Of a stretch of 64,000 bases of DNA, positions 8,519-20,931 are shown one piece after another. This stretch comes from Ectobius pallidus (lineage: Eukaryota > Arthropoda > Insecta > Blattodea > Ectobiidae). Positions within the stretch are counted from its first letter, which is position 1; the number at the start of each line of letters is the position of its first letter. The stretch is taken from contig CAXKWD010000015.1 of assembly GCA_964059195.1 (NCBI GenBank), positions 1,798,001 through 1,862,000 of the forward strand, given 5' to 3'. The position numbers and the translations under genes are program-made. The notes under the pieces were generated by a model. The model saw only the letters and a program-made list of their open reading frames with translations, did no database searches and was not told the origin of the DNA.

Positions 8519-11002
8519 ATGACATTGCTAGGCAACAGTTTCGTATTTGGAGATGGCATTGCTAAGCTACAGTTCCTTGTTCAAAATGTCAATGCTAAGC
8601 AACAGTCAGGTGTTTTAAAAACTTCATTGCTAAGCAACAGTTTCCGGTTTAGACTGGCATCGCTAGGCAACACTTTTGTGATAGAAAAATCTAATTGTTA
8701 GGCAGCCAAATTGTCTTTAAAAGTTACATTGCTAGGAAAAGTTACGACTTTGAAAAATGCATTGAAAGGTAAAGGTTTTTTGTCCGAAATTGACATTGCT
8801 ACGCAACAGTATCTTTTTTTAAAAGCTTTTAATAGGTAGCAATATTATGTTTAAGAATGACATTGCTAAGCAACAGATCTTTTTGATGACTTTGCTAGGC
8901 AACAGTTTCCGGTTTAGACTGGCATGGCTAGGCAAAACTTTCGTGATAGAAAAATTACATTGTTAGGCAGCCAAATTGTATTTAAAAATTACATTGCTAG
9001 GAAAAAGTTTCACTTTGAAAAATGCATTGAAATGTAAAAGTTTTGTGTCTGAAATTGACATTGCTACGCAACAGTATATTTTTTTAAAAGTTTATAATAG
9101 GTAGCAATATTGTGTTTAAAAATGACATTGCTAAGCAACAGTTCTTTTTGACGACATTGCTAGGCAACAGTTCCCGGTTTAAAATGGCATTGCTAGGCAA
9201 CACTTTCGTGTTTTAAAACTCATTGCTAGGCAACAGTATTCTTTCTGTTCAAGCAAAATTTACAACCCATGTTTTGCCATTAGCATTTCACCGATATTTT
9301 CATTGTATGTATTGATCATTGAGGGATTAAAAACTATTCCTCATAGATGACATTGCTAGGCAACAGTTTCGTATTTGGAGATGGCATTGCTAAGCTACAG
9401 TTCCTTGTTCAAAATGTCAATGCTAAGCAACAGTCAGGTGTTTTAAAAACTTCATTGCTAAGCAACAGTTTCCGGTTTAGACTGGCATCGCTAGGCAACA
9501 CTTTTGTGATAGAAAAATCTAATTGTTAGGCAGCCAAATTGTCTTTAAAAGTTACATTGCTAGGAAAAGTTACGACTTTGAAAAATGCATTGAAAGGTAA
9601 AGGATTTTTGGCAGAAATTGACATTGCTACGCAACAGTATCTTTTTTTAAAAGCTTTTAATAGGTAGCAATATTATGTTTAAAAATGACATTGCTAAGCA
9701 ACAGATCTTTTTGATGACATTGCTAGGCAACAGTTTCCGGTTTAGACTGGCATGGCTAGGCAAAACTTTCGTGATAGAAAAATTACATTGTTAGGCAGCC
9801 AAATTGTATTTAAAAATTACATTGCTAGGAAAAAGTTTCACTTTGAAAAATGCATTGAAATGTAAAAGTTTTGTGTCTGAAATTGACATTGCTACGCAAC
9901 AGTATATTTTTTTAAAAGTTTATAATATGTAGCAATATTGTGTTTAAAAATGACATTGCTAAGCAACAGTTCTTTTTGACGACATTGCTAGGCAACAGTT
10001 CCCGGTTTAAAATGGCATTGCTAGGCAACACTTTCGTGTTTTAAAACTCATTGCTAGGCAACAGTATTCTTTCTATTCAAGCAAAACTTACAACCCATGT
10101 TTTGCCATTAGCATTTCACCGATATTTTCATTGTATGTATTGATCATTGAGGGATTAAAAACTATTCCTTATAGATGACATTGCTAGGCAACAGTTTCGT
10201 ATTTGGAGATGGCATTGCTAAGCTACAGTTCCTTGTTCAAAATGTCAATGCTAAGCAACAGTCAGGTGTTTTAAAAACTTCATTGCTAAGCAACAGTTTC
10301 CGGTTTAGACTGGCATCGCTAGGGAACACTTTTGTGATAGAAAAATCTAATTGTTAGGCAGCCAAATTGTCTTTAAAAGTTACATTGCTAGGAAAAGTTA
10401 CGACTTTGAAAAATGCATTGAAATGTAAAGGATTTTTGGCAGAAACTGACATTGCTACGCAACAGTATCTTTTTTTAAAAGCTTTTAATAGGTAGCAATA
10501 TTATGTTTAAAAATGACATTGCTAAGCAACAGATCTTTTTGATGACATTGCTAGGCAACAGTTTCCGGTTTAGACTGGCATGGCTAGGCAAAACTTTCGT
10601 GATAGAAAAATTACATTGTTAGGCAGCCAAATAGTATTTAAAAATTACATTGCTAGGAAAAAGTTTCACTTTGAAAAATGCATTGAAATGTAAAAGTTTT
10701 GTGTCTGAAATTGACATTGCTACGCAACAGTATATTTTTTTAAACGTTTATAATATGTAGCAATATTGTGTTTAAAAATGACATTGCTAAGCAACAGTTC
10801 TTTTTGACGACATTGCTAGGCAACAGTTCCCGGTTTAAAATGGCATTGCTAGGCAACACTTTCGTGTTTTAAAACTCATTGCTAGGCAACAGTATTCTTT
10901 CTATTCAAGCAAAACTTACAACCCATGTTTTGCCATTAGCATTTCACCGATATTTTCATTGTATGTATTGATCATTGAGGGATTAAAAACTATTCCTTAT
11001 AG
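8519..11002 (+). repeat. Units 11-13
   Basis: Anchors are at 8519, 9347 and 10175. Units 11 and 12 carry cctcatag just upstream of the anchor; unit 13 carries ctagggaacac and gaaactgac near 10443. The run from about 8030 to 11000 matches 22095-25065 at offset 14,065 bp, with private differences such as tctgttcaag near 9246. Confidence 0.85.
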
Positions 11003-12657
11003 ATGACATTGCTAGGCAACAGTTTCGTATTTGGAGATGGCATTGCTAAGCTACAGTTCCTTGTTCAAGATGTCAATGCTAAGCAACAGTCAGGTGTTTT
11101 AAAAACTTCATTGCTAAGCAACAGTTTCCGGTTTAGACTGGCATCGCTAGGCAACACTTTTGTGATAGAAAAATCTAATTGTTAGGCAGCCAAATTGTCT
11201 TTAAAAGTTACATTGCTAGGAAAAGTTACGACTTTGAAAAATGCATTGAAAGGTAAAGGTTTTTTGTCCGAAATTGACATTGCTACGCAACAGTATCTTT
11301 TTTTAAAAGCTTTTAATAGGTAGCAATATTATGTTTAAGAATAACATTGCTAAGCAACAGATCTTTTTGATGACTTTGCTAGGCAACAGTTTCCGGTTTA
11401 GACTGGCATGGCTAGGCAAAACTTTCGAGATAGAAAAATTACATTGTTAGGCAGCCAAATTGTATTTAAAAATTACATTGCTAGGAAAAAGTTTCACTTT
11501 GAAAAATGCATTGAAATGTAAAAGTTTTGTGTCTGAAATTGACATTGCTACGCAACAGTATATTTTTTTAAACGTTTATAATATGTAGCAATATTGTGTT
11601 TAAAAATGACATTGCTAAGCAACAGTTCTTTTTGACGACATTGCTAGGCAACAGTTCCCGGTTTAAAATGGCATTGCTAGGCAACACTTTCGTGTTTTAA
11701 AACTCATTGCTAGGCAACAGTATTCTTTCTATTCAAGCAAAACTTACAACCCATGTTTTGCCATTAGCATTTCACCGATATTTTCATTGTATGTATTGAT
11801 CATTGAGGGATTAAAAACTATTCCTTATAGATGACATTGCTAGGCAACAGTTTCGTATTTGGAGATGGCATTGCTAAGCTACAGTTCCTTGTTCAAGATG
11901 TCAATGCTAAGCAACAGTCAGGTGTTTTAAAAACTTCATTGCTAAGCAACAGTTTCCGGTTTAGACTGGCATCGCTAGGCAACACTTTTGTGATAGAAAA
12001 ATCTAATTGTTAGGCAGCCAAATTGTCTTTAAAAGTTACATTGCTAGGAAAAGTTACGACTTTGAAAAATGCATTGAAAGGTAAAGGTTTTTTGTCCGAA
12101 ATTGACATTGCTACGCAACAGTATCTCTTTTTAAAAGCTTTTAATAGGTAGCAATATTATGTTTAAGAATGACATTGCTAAGCAACAGATCTTTTTGATG
12201 ACTTTGCTAGGCAACAGTTTCCGGTTTAGACTGGCATGGCTAGGCAAAACTTTCGTGATAGAAAAATTACATTGTTAGGCAGCCAAATTGTATTTAAAAA
12301 TTACATTGCTAGGAAAAAGTTTCACTTTGAAAAATGCATTGAAATGTAAAATTTTGTGTCTGAAATTGACATTGCTACCCAACAGTATATTTTTTTAAAA
12401 GTTTATAATAGGTAGCAATATTGTGTTTAAAAATGACATTGCTAAGCAACAGTTCTTTTTGACGACATTGCTAGGCAACAGTTCCCGGTTTAAAATGGCA
12501 TTGCTAGGCAACACTTTCGTGTTTTAAAACTCATTGCTAGGCAACAGTATTCTTTCTATTCAAGCAAAACTTACAACCCATGTTTTGCCATTAGCATTTC
12601 ACCGATATTTTCATTGTATGTATTGATCATTGAGGGATTAAAAACTATTCCTCATAG
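11003..12657 (+). repeat. Units 14-15
   Basis: Anchors are at 11003 and 11831, both with caagatgtc. Unit 14 has gaataacattg near 11339 and a private ttcgagatag near 11426. Unit 15 combines the first half of a unit-2-like copy (gtatctcttttt near 12123) with the second half of a unit-3-like copy (aaattttgtg and ctacccaac near 12350-12380). It is therefore a hybrid unit consistent with loss of one unit length by unequal exchange. Confidence 0.83.
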
Positions 12658-15600
12658 ATGACATTGCTAGGCAACAGTTTCGTATTTGGAGATGGCATTG
12701 CTAAGCTACAGTTCCTTCTTCAAAATGTCAATGCTAAGCAACAGTCAGGTGTTTTAAAAACTTCATTGCTAAGCAACAGTTTCCGGTTTAGACTGGCATC
12801 GCTAGGCAACACTTTTGTGATAGAAAAATCTAATTGTTAGGCAGCCAAATTGTCTTTAAAAGTTACATTGCTAGGAAAAGTTACGACTTTGAAAAATGCA
12901 TTGAAATGTAAAGGATTTTTGGCAGAAATTGACATTGCTCCGCAACAGTATCTTTTTTTAAAAGCTTTTAATAGGTAGCAATATTATGTTTAAAAATGAC
13001 ATTGCTAAGCAACAGATCTTTTTGATGACATTGCTAGGCAACAGTTTCCGGTTTAGACTGGCATGGCTAGGCAAAACTTTCGTGATAGAAAAATTACATT
13101 GTTAGGCAGCCAAATAGTATTTAAAAATTACATTGCTAGGAAAAAGTTTCACTTTGAAAAATGCATTGAAATGTAAAAGTTTTGTGTCTGAAATTGACAT
13201 TGCTACGCAACAGTATATTTTTTTAAACGTTTATAATATGTAGCAATATTGTGTTTAAAAATGACATTGCTAAGCAACAGTTCTTTTTGCCGACATTGCT
13301 AGGCAACAGTTTCCGGTTTAAAATGGCATTGCTAGGCAACACTTTCGTGTTTTAAAACTCATTGCTAGGCAACAGTATTCTTTCTATTCAAGCAAAATTT
13401 ACAACCCATGTTTTGCCATTAGCATTTCACCGATATTTTCATTGTATGTATTGATCATTGAGGGATTAAAAACTATTCCTTATAGATGACATTGCTAGGC
13501 AACAGTTTCGTATTTGGAGATGGCATTGCTAAGCTACAGTTTCTTGTTCAAGATGTCAATGCTAAGCAACAGTCAGGTGTTTTAAAAACTTCATTGCTAA
13601 GCAACAGTTTCCGGTTTAGACTGGCATCGCTAGGCAACACTTTTGTGATAGAAAAATCTAATTGTTAGGCAGCCAAATTGTCTTTAAAAGTTACATTGCT
13701 AGGAAAAGTTACGACTTTGAAAAATGCATTGAAATGTAAAGGATTTTTGGCAGAAATTGACATTGCTCCGCAACAGTATCTTTTTTTAAAAGCTTTTAAT
13801 AGGTAGCAATATTATGTTTAAAAATGACATTGCTAAGCAACAGATCTTTTTGATGACATTGCTAGGCAACAGTTTCCGGTTTAGACTGGCATGGCTAGGC
13901 AAAACTTTCGTGATAGAAAAATTACATTGTTAGGCAGCCAAATTGTATTTAAAAATTACATTGCTAGGAAAAAGTTTCACTTTGAAAAATGCATTGAAAT
14001 GTAAAAGTTTTGTGTCTGAAATTGACATTGCTACGCAACAGTATATTTTTTTAAAAGTTTATAATAGGTAGCAATATTGTGTTTAAAAATGACATTGCTA
14101 AGCAACAGTTCTTTTTGACGACATTGCTAGGCAACAGTTTCCGGTTTAAAATGGCATTGCTAGGCAACACTTTCGTGTTTTAAAACTCATTGCTAGGCAA
14201 CAGTATTCTTTCTATTCAAGCAAAATTTACAACCCATGTTTTGCCATTAGCATTTCACCGATATTTTCATTGTATGTATTGATCATTGAGGGATTAAAAA
14301 CTATTCCTTATAGATGACATTGCTAGGCAACAGTTTCGTATTTGGAGATGGCATTGCTAAGCTACAGTTCCTTGTTCAAAATGTCAATGCTAAGCAACAG
14401 TCAGGTGTTTTAAAAACTTCATTGCTAAGCAACAGTTTCCGGTTTAGACTGGCATCGCTAGGCAACACTTTTGTGATAGAAAAATCTAATTGTTAGGCAG
14501 CCAAATTGTCTTTAAAAGTTACATTGCTAGGAAAAGTTACGACTTTGAAAAATGCATTGAAAGGTAAAGGATTTTTGGCAGAAATTGACATTGCTACGCA
14601 ACAGTATCTTTTTTTAAAAGCTTTTAATAGGTAGCAATATTATGTTTAAGAATGACATTGCTAAGCAACAGATCTTTTTGATGACTTTGCTAGGCAACAG
14701 TTTCCGGTTTAGACTGGCATGGCTAGGCAAAACTTTCGTGATAGAAAAATTACATTGTTAGGCAGCCAAATTGTATTTAAAAATTACATTGCTAGGAAAA
14801 AGTTTCACTTTGAAAAATGCATTGAAATGTAAAAGTTTTGTGTCTGAAATTGACATTGCTACGCAACAGTATATTTTTTTAAAAGTTTATAATATGTAGC
14901 AATATTGTGTTTAAAAATGACATTGCTAAGCAACAGTTCTTTTTGACGACATTGCTAGGCAACAGTTCCCGGTTTAAAATGGCATTGCTAGGCAACACTT
15001 TCGTGTTTTAAAACTCATTGCTAGGCAACAGTATTCTTTCTATTCAAGCAAAACTTACAACCCATGTTTTGCCATTAGCATTTCACCGATATTTTCATTG
15101 TATGTATTGATCATTGAGGGATTAAAAACTATTCCTTATAGATGACATTGCTAGGCAACAGTTTCGTATTTGGAGATGGCATTGCTAAGCTACAGTTCCG
15201 TGTTCAAAATGTCAATGCTAAGCAACAGTCAGGTGTTTTAAAAACTTCATTGCTAAGCAACAGTTTCCGGTTTAGACTGGCATCGCTAGGCAACACTTTT
15301 GTGATAGAAAAATCTAATTGTTAGGCAGCCAAATTGTCTTTAAAAGTTACATTGCTAGGAAAAGTTACGACTTTGAAAAATGCATTGAAATGTAAAGGAT
15401 TTTTGGCAGAAATTGACATTGCTACGCAACAGTATCTTTTTTTAAATCTTTTAATAGGTAGCAATATTATGTTTAAAAATGACATTGCTAAGCAACAGAT
15501 CTTTTTGATGACATTGCTAGGCAACAGTTTCCGGTTTAGACTGGCATGGCTAGGCAAAACTTTCGTGATAGAAAAATTACATTGTTAGGCAGCCAAATAG

Positions 15601-15965
15601 TATTTAAAAATTACATTGCTAGGAAAAAGTTTCACTTTGAAAAATGCATTGAAATGTAAAAGTTTTGTGTCTGAAATTGACATTGCTACGCAACAGTATA
15701 TTTTTTTAAAAGTTTATAATATGTAGCAATATTGTGTTTAAAAATGACATTGCTAAGAAAAGTTATTTTTTATGACATTGCTAGGCAACAGTTTCCGGTT
15801 TAAAATGGCATTGCTAGGCAACACTTTCGTGTTAAAACTCATTGCTAGGCAACAGTATTCTTTCTATTCAAGCAAAATTTACAACCCATGTTTTGCCATT
15901 AGCATTTCACCGATATTTTCATTGTATGTATTGATCATTGAGGGATTAAAAACTATTCCTTATAG
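12658..15965 (+). repeat. Units 16-19
   Basis: Anchors are at 12658, 13486, 14314 and 15142. Unit 16 has cctcatag and gctccgcaac with a private ttccttcttc near 12713. Unit 17 has tttcttgttcaag. Unit 19 has aaatctttt and a private ttccgtgttc near 15197. Variants follow units 4-7 at offset 9,928 bp. Unit 19 ends differently: a shortened monomer, taagaaaagttatttttt, near 15755 replaces the aagcaacag form. The same odd monomer is found near 42792. Confidence 0.84.
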
Positions 15966-18900
15966 ATGACATTCCTAGGCAACAGTTTCGTATTTGGAGA
16001 TGGCATTGCTAAGCTACAGTTTCTTGTTCAAAATGTCAATGCTAAGCAACAGTCAGGTGTTTTAAAAACTTCATTGCTAAGCAACAGTTTCCGGTTTAGA
16101 CTGGCATCGCTAGGCAACACTTTTGTGATAGAAAAATTTAATTGTTGGCAGCCAAATTGTCTTTAAAAGTTACATTGCTAGGAAAAGTTACGACTTTGAA
16201 AAATGCATTGAAAGGTAAAGGTTTTTTGTCCGAAATTGACATTGCTACGCAACAGTATCTTTTTTTAAAAGCTTTTAATAGGTAGCAATATTATGTTTAA
16301 GAATGACATTGCTAAGCAACAGATCTTTTTGATGACTTTGCTAGGCAACAGTTTCCGGTTTAGACTGGCATGGCTAGGCAAAACTTTCGTGATAGAAAAA
16401 TTACATTGTTAGGCAGCCAAATTGTATTTAAAAATTACATTGCTAGGAAAAAGTTTCACTTTGAAAAATGCATTGAAATGTAAAATTTTGTGTCTGAAAT
16501 TGACATTGCTACCCAACAGTATATTTTTTTAAAAGTTTATAATAGGTAGCAATATTGTGTTTAAAAATGACATTGCTAAGCAACAGTTCTTTTTGACGAC
16601 ATTGCTAGGCAACAGTTCCCGGTTTAAAATGGCATTGCTAGGCAACACTTTCGTGTTTTAAAACTCATTGCTAGGCAACAGTATTCTTTCTATTCAAGCA
16701 AAATTTACAACCCATGTTTTGCCATTAGCATTTCACCGATATTTTCATTGTATGTATTGATCATTGAGGGATTAAAAACTATTCCTTATAGATGACATTG
16801 CTAGGCAACAGTTTCGTATTTGGAGATGGCATTGCTAAGCTACAGTTCCTTGTTCAAAATGTCAATGCTAAGCAACAGTCAGGTGTTTTAAAAACTTCAT
16901 TGCTAAGCAACAGTTTCCGGTTTAGTCTGGCATCGCTAGGCAACACTTTTGTGATAGAAAAATCTAATTGTTAGGCAGCCAAATTGTCTTTAAAAGTTAC
17001 ATTGCTAGGAAAAGTTACGACTTTGAAAAATGCATTGAAAGGTAAAGGTTTTTTGTCCGAAATTGACATTGCTACGCAACAGTATCTTTTTTTAAAAGCT
17101 TTTAATAGGTAGCAATATTATGTTTAAGAATGACAGTGCTAAGCAACAGATCTTTTTGATGACTTTGCTAGGCAACAGTTTCCGGTTTAGACTGGCATGG
17201 CTAGGCAAAACTTTCGTGATAGAAAAATTACATTGTTAGGCAGCCAAATTGTATTTAAAAATTACATTGCTAGGAAAAAGTTTCACTTTGAAAAATGCAT
17301 TGAAATGTAAAAGTTTTGTGTCTGAAATTGACATTGCTACGCAACAGTATATTTTTTTAAAAGTTTATAATATGTAGCAATATTGTGTTTAAAAATGACA
17401 TTGCTAAGCAACAGTTCTTTTTGACGACATTGCTAGGCAACAGTTCCCGGTTTAAAATGGCATTGCTAGGCAACACTTTCGTGTTTTAAAACTCATTGCT
17501 AGGCAACAGTATTCTTTCTATTCAAGCAAAACTTACAACCCATGTTTTGCCATTAGCATTTCACCGATATTTTCATTGTATGTATTGATCATTGAGGAAT
17601 TAAAAACTATTCCTTATAGATGACATTGCTAGGCAACAGTTTCGTATTTGGAGATGGCATTGCTAAGCTACAGTTTCTTGTTCAAGATGTCAATGCTAAG
17701 CAACAGTCAGGTGTTTTAAAAACTTCATTGCTAAGCAACAGTTTCCGGTTTAGACTGGCATCGCTAGGCAACACTTTTGTGATAGAAAAATCTAATTGTT
17801 AGGCAGCCAAATTGTCTTTAAAAGTTACATTGCTAGGAAAAGTTACGACTTTGAAAAATGCATTGAAAGGTAAAGGTTTTTTGTCCGAAATTGACATTGC
17901 TACGCAACAGTATCTTTTTTTAAAAGCTTTTAATAGGTAGCAATATTATGTTTAAGAATGACATTGCTAAGCAACAGATCTTTTTGATGACTTTGCTAGG
18001 CAACAGTTTCCGGTTTAGACTGGCATGGCTAGGCAAAACTTTCGTGATAGAAAAATTACATTGTTAGGCAGCCAAATTGTATTTAAAAATTACATTGCTA
18101 GGAAAAAGTTTCACTTTGAAAAATGCATTGAAATGTAAAAGTTTTGTGTCTGAAATTGACATTGCTACGCAACAGTATATTTTTTTAAAAGTTTATAATA
18201 GGTAGCAATATTGTGTTTAAAAATGACATTGCTAAGCAACAGTTCTTTTTGACGACATTGCTAGGCAACAGTTCCCGGTTTAAAATGGCATTGCTAGGCA
18301 ACACTTTCGTGTTTTAAAACTCATTGCTAGGCAACAGTATTCTTTCTATTCAAGCAAAATTTACAACCCATGTTTTGCCATTAGCATTTCACCGATATTT
18401 TCATTGTATGTATTGATCATTGAGGGATTAAAAACTATTCCTTATAGATGACATTGCTAGGCAACAGTTTCGTATTTGGAGATGGCATTGCTAAGCTACA
18501 ATTCCTTGTTCAAAATGTCAATGCTAAGCAACAGTCAGGTGTTTTAAAAACTTCATTGCTAAGCAACAGTTTCCGGTTTAGACTGGCATCGCTAGGCAAC
18601 ACTTTTGTGATAGAAAAATCTAATTGTTAGGCAGCCAAATTGTCTTTAAAAGTTACATTGCTAGGAAAAGTTACGACTTTGAAAAATGCATTGAAAGGTA
18701 AAGGTTTTTTGTCCGAAATTGACATTGCTACGCAACAGTATCTTTTTTTTAAAAGCTTTTAATAGGTAGCAATATTATGTTTAAGAATGACATTGCTAAG
18801 CAACAGATCTTTTTGATGACTTTGCTAGGCAACAGTTTCCGGTTTAGACTGGCATGGCTAGGCAAAACTTTCGTGATAGAAAAATTACATTGTTAGGCAG

Positions 18901-20931
18901 CCAAATTGTATTTAAAAATTACATTGCTAGGAAAAAGTTTCACTTTGAAAAATGCATTGAAATGTAAAAGTTTTGTGTCTGAAATTGACATTGCTACGCA
19001 ACAGTATATTTTTTTAAAAGTTTATAATAGGTAGCAATATTGTGTTTAAAAATGACATTGCTAAGCAACAGTTCTTTTTGACGACATTGCTAGGCAACAG
19101 TTCCCGGTTTAAAATGGCATTGCTAGGCAACACTTTCGTGTTTTAAAACTCATTGCTAGGCAACAGTATTCTTTCTATTCAAGCAAAATTTACAACCCAT
19201 GTTTTGCCATTAGCATTTCACCGATATTTTCATTGTATGTATTGATCATTGAGGGATTAAAAACTATTCCTTATAGATGACATTGCTAGGCAACAGTTTC
19301 GTATTTGGAGATGGCATTGCTAAGCTACAGTTCCTTGTTCAAAATGTCAATGCTAAGCAACAGTCAGGTGTTTTAAAAACTTCATTGCTAAGCAACAGTT
19401 TCCGGTTTAGACTGGCATCGCTAGGCAACACTTTTGTGATAGAAAAATCTAATTGTTAGGCAGCCAAATTGTCTTTAAAAGTTACATTGCTAGGAAAAGT
19501 TACGACTTTGAAAAATGCATTGAAAGGTAAAGGTTTTTTGTCCGAAATTGACATTGCTACGCAACAGTATCTTTTTTTTAAAAGCTTTTAATAGGTAGCA
19601 ATATTATGTTTAAGAATGACATTGCTAAGCAACAGATCTTTTTGATGACTTTGCTAGGCAACAGTTTCCGGTTTAGACTGGCATGGCTAGGAAAAACTTT
19701 CGTGATAGAAAAATTACATTGTTAGGCAGCCAAATTGTATTTAAAAATTACATTGCTAGGAAAAAGTTTCACTTTGAAAAATGCATTGAAATGTAAAAGT
19801 TTTGTGTCTGAAATTGACATTGCTACGCAACAGTATATTTTTTTAAAAGTTTATAATAGGTAGCAATATTGTGTTTAAAAATGACATTGCTAAGCAACAG
19901 TTCTTTTTGACGACATTGCTAGGCAACAGTTCCCGGTTTAAAATGGCATTGCTAGGCAACACTTTCGTGTTTTAAAACTCATTGCTAGGCAACAGTATTC
20001 TTTCTATTCAAGCAAAACTTACAACCCATGTTTTGCCATTAGCATTTCACCGATATTTTCATTGTATGTATTGATCATTGAGGGATAAAAACTATTCCTT
20101 ATAGATGACATTGCTAGGCAACAGTTTCGTATTTGGAGATGGCATTGCTAAGCTACAGTTCCTTGTTCAAAATGTCAATGCTAAGCAACAGTCAGGTGTT
20201 TTAAAAACTTCAATGTTAAGCAACAGTTTCCGGTTTAGACTGGCATCGCTAGGCAACACTTTTGTGATAGAAAAATCTAATTGTTAGGCAGCCAAATTGT
20301 CTTTAAAAGTTACATTGCTAGGAAAAGTTACGACTTTGAAAAATGCATTGAAATGTAAAGGATTTTTGGCAGAAATTGACATTGCTACGCAACAGTATCT
20401 TTTTTTAAATCTTTTAATAGGTAGCAATATTATGTTTAAAAATGACATTGCTAAGCAACAGATCTTTTTGATGACATTGCTAGGCAACAGTTTCCGGTTT
20501 AGACTGGCATGGCTAGGCAAAACTTTCGTGATAGAAAAATTACATTGTTAGGCAGCCAAATAGTATTTAAAAATTACATTGCTAGGAAAAAGTTTCACTT
20601 TGAAAACTGCATTGAAATGTAAAAGTTTTGTGTCTGAAATTGACATTGTTACGCAACAGTATATTTTTTTAAACGTTTATAATATGTAGCAATATTGTGT
20701 TTAAAAATGACATTGCTAAGCAACAGTTCTTTTTGACGACATTGCTAGGCAACAGTTCCCGGTTTAAAATGGCATTGCTAGGCAACACTTTCGTGTTTTA
20801 AAACTCATTGCTAGGCAACAGTATTCTTTCTATTCAAGCAAAACTTACAACCCATGTTTTGCCATTAGCATTTCACCGATATTTTCATTGTATGTATTGA
20901 TCATTGAGGGATTAAAAACTATTCCTTATAG
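15966..20931 (+). repeat. Units 20-25
   Basis: Anchors are at 15966, 16792, 17620, 18448, 19277 and 20105. Markers in order are cattcctaggc, tttagtctgg, gaggaatt with caagatgtc, ctacaattcc near 18499, taggaaaaac near 19690, and ttcaatgttaag with aaatctttt near 20211 and 20408. Units 20-23 recur at 43003-46313 with offset 27,037 bp. The last unit also lacks one base in gagggataaaa upstream of its anchor. Confidence 0.85.
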
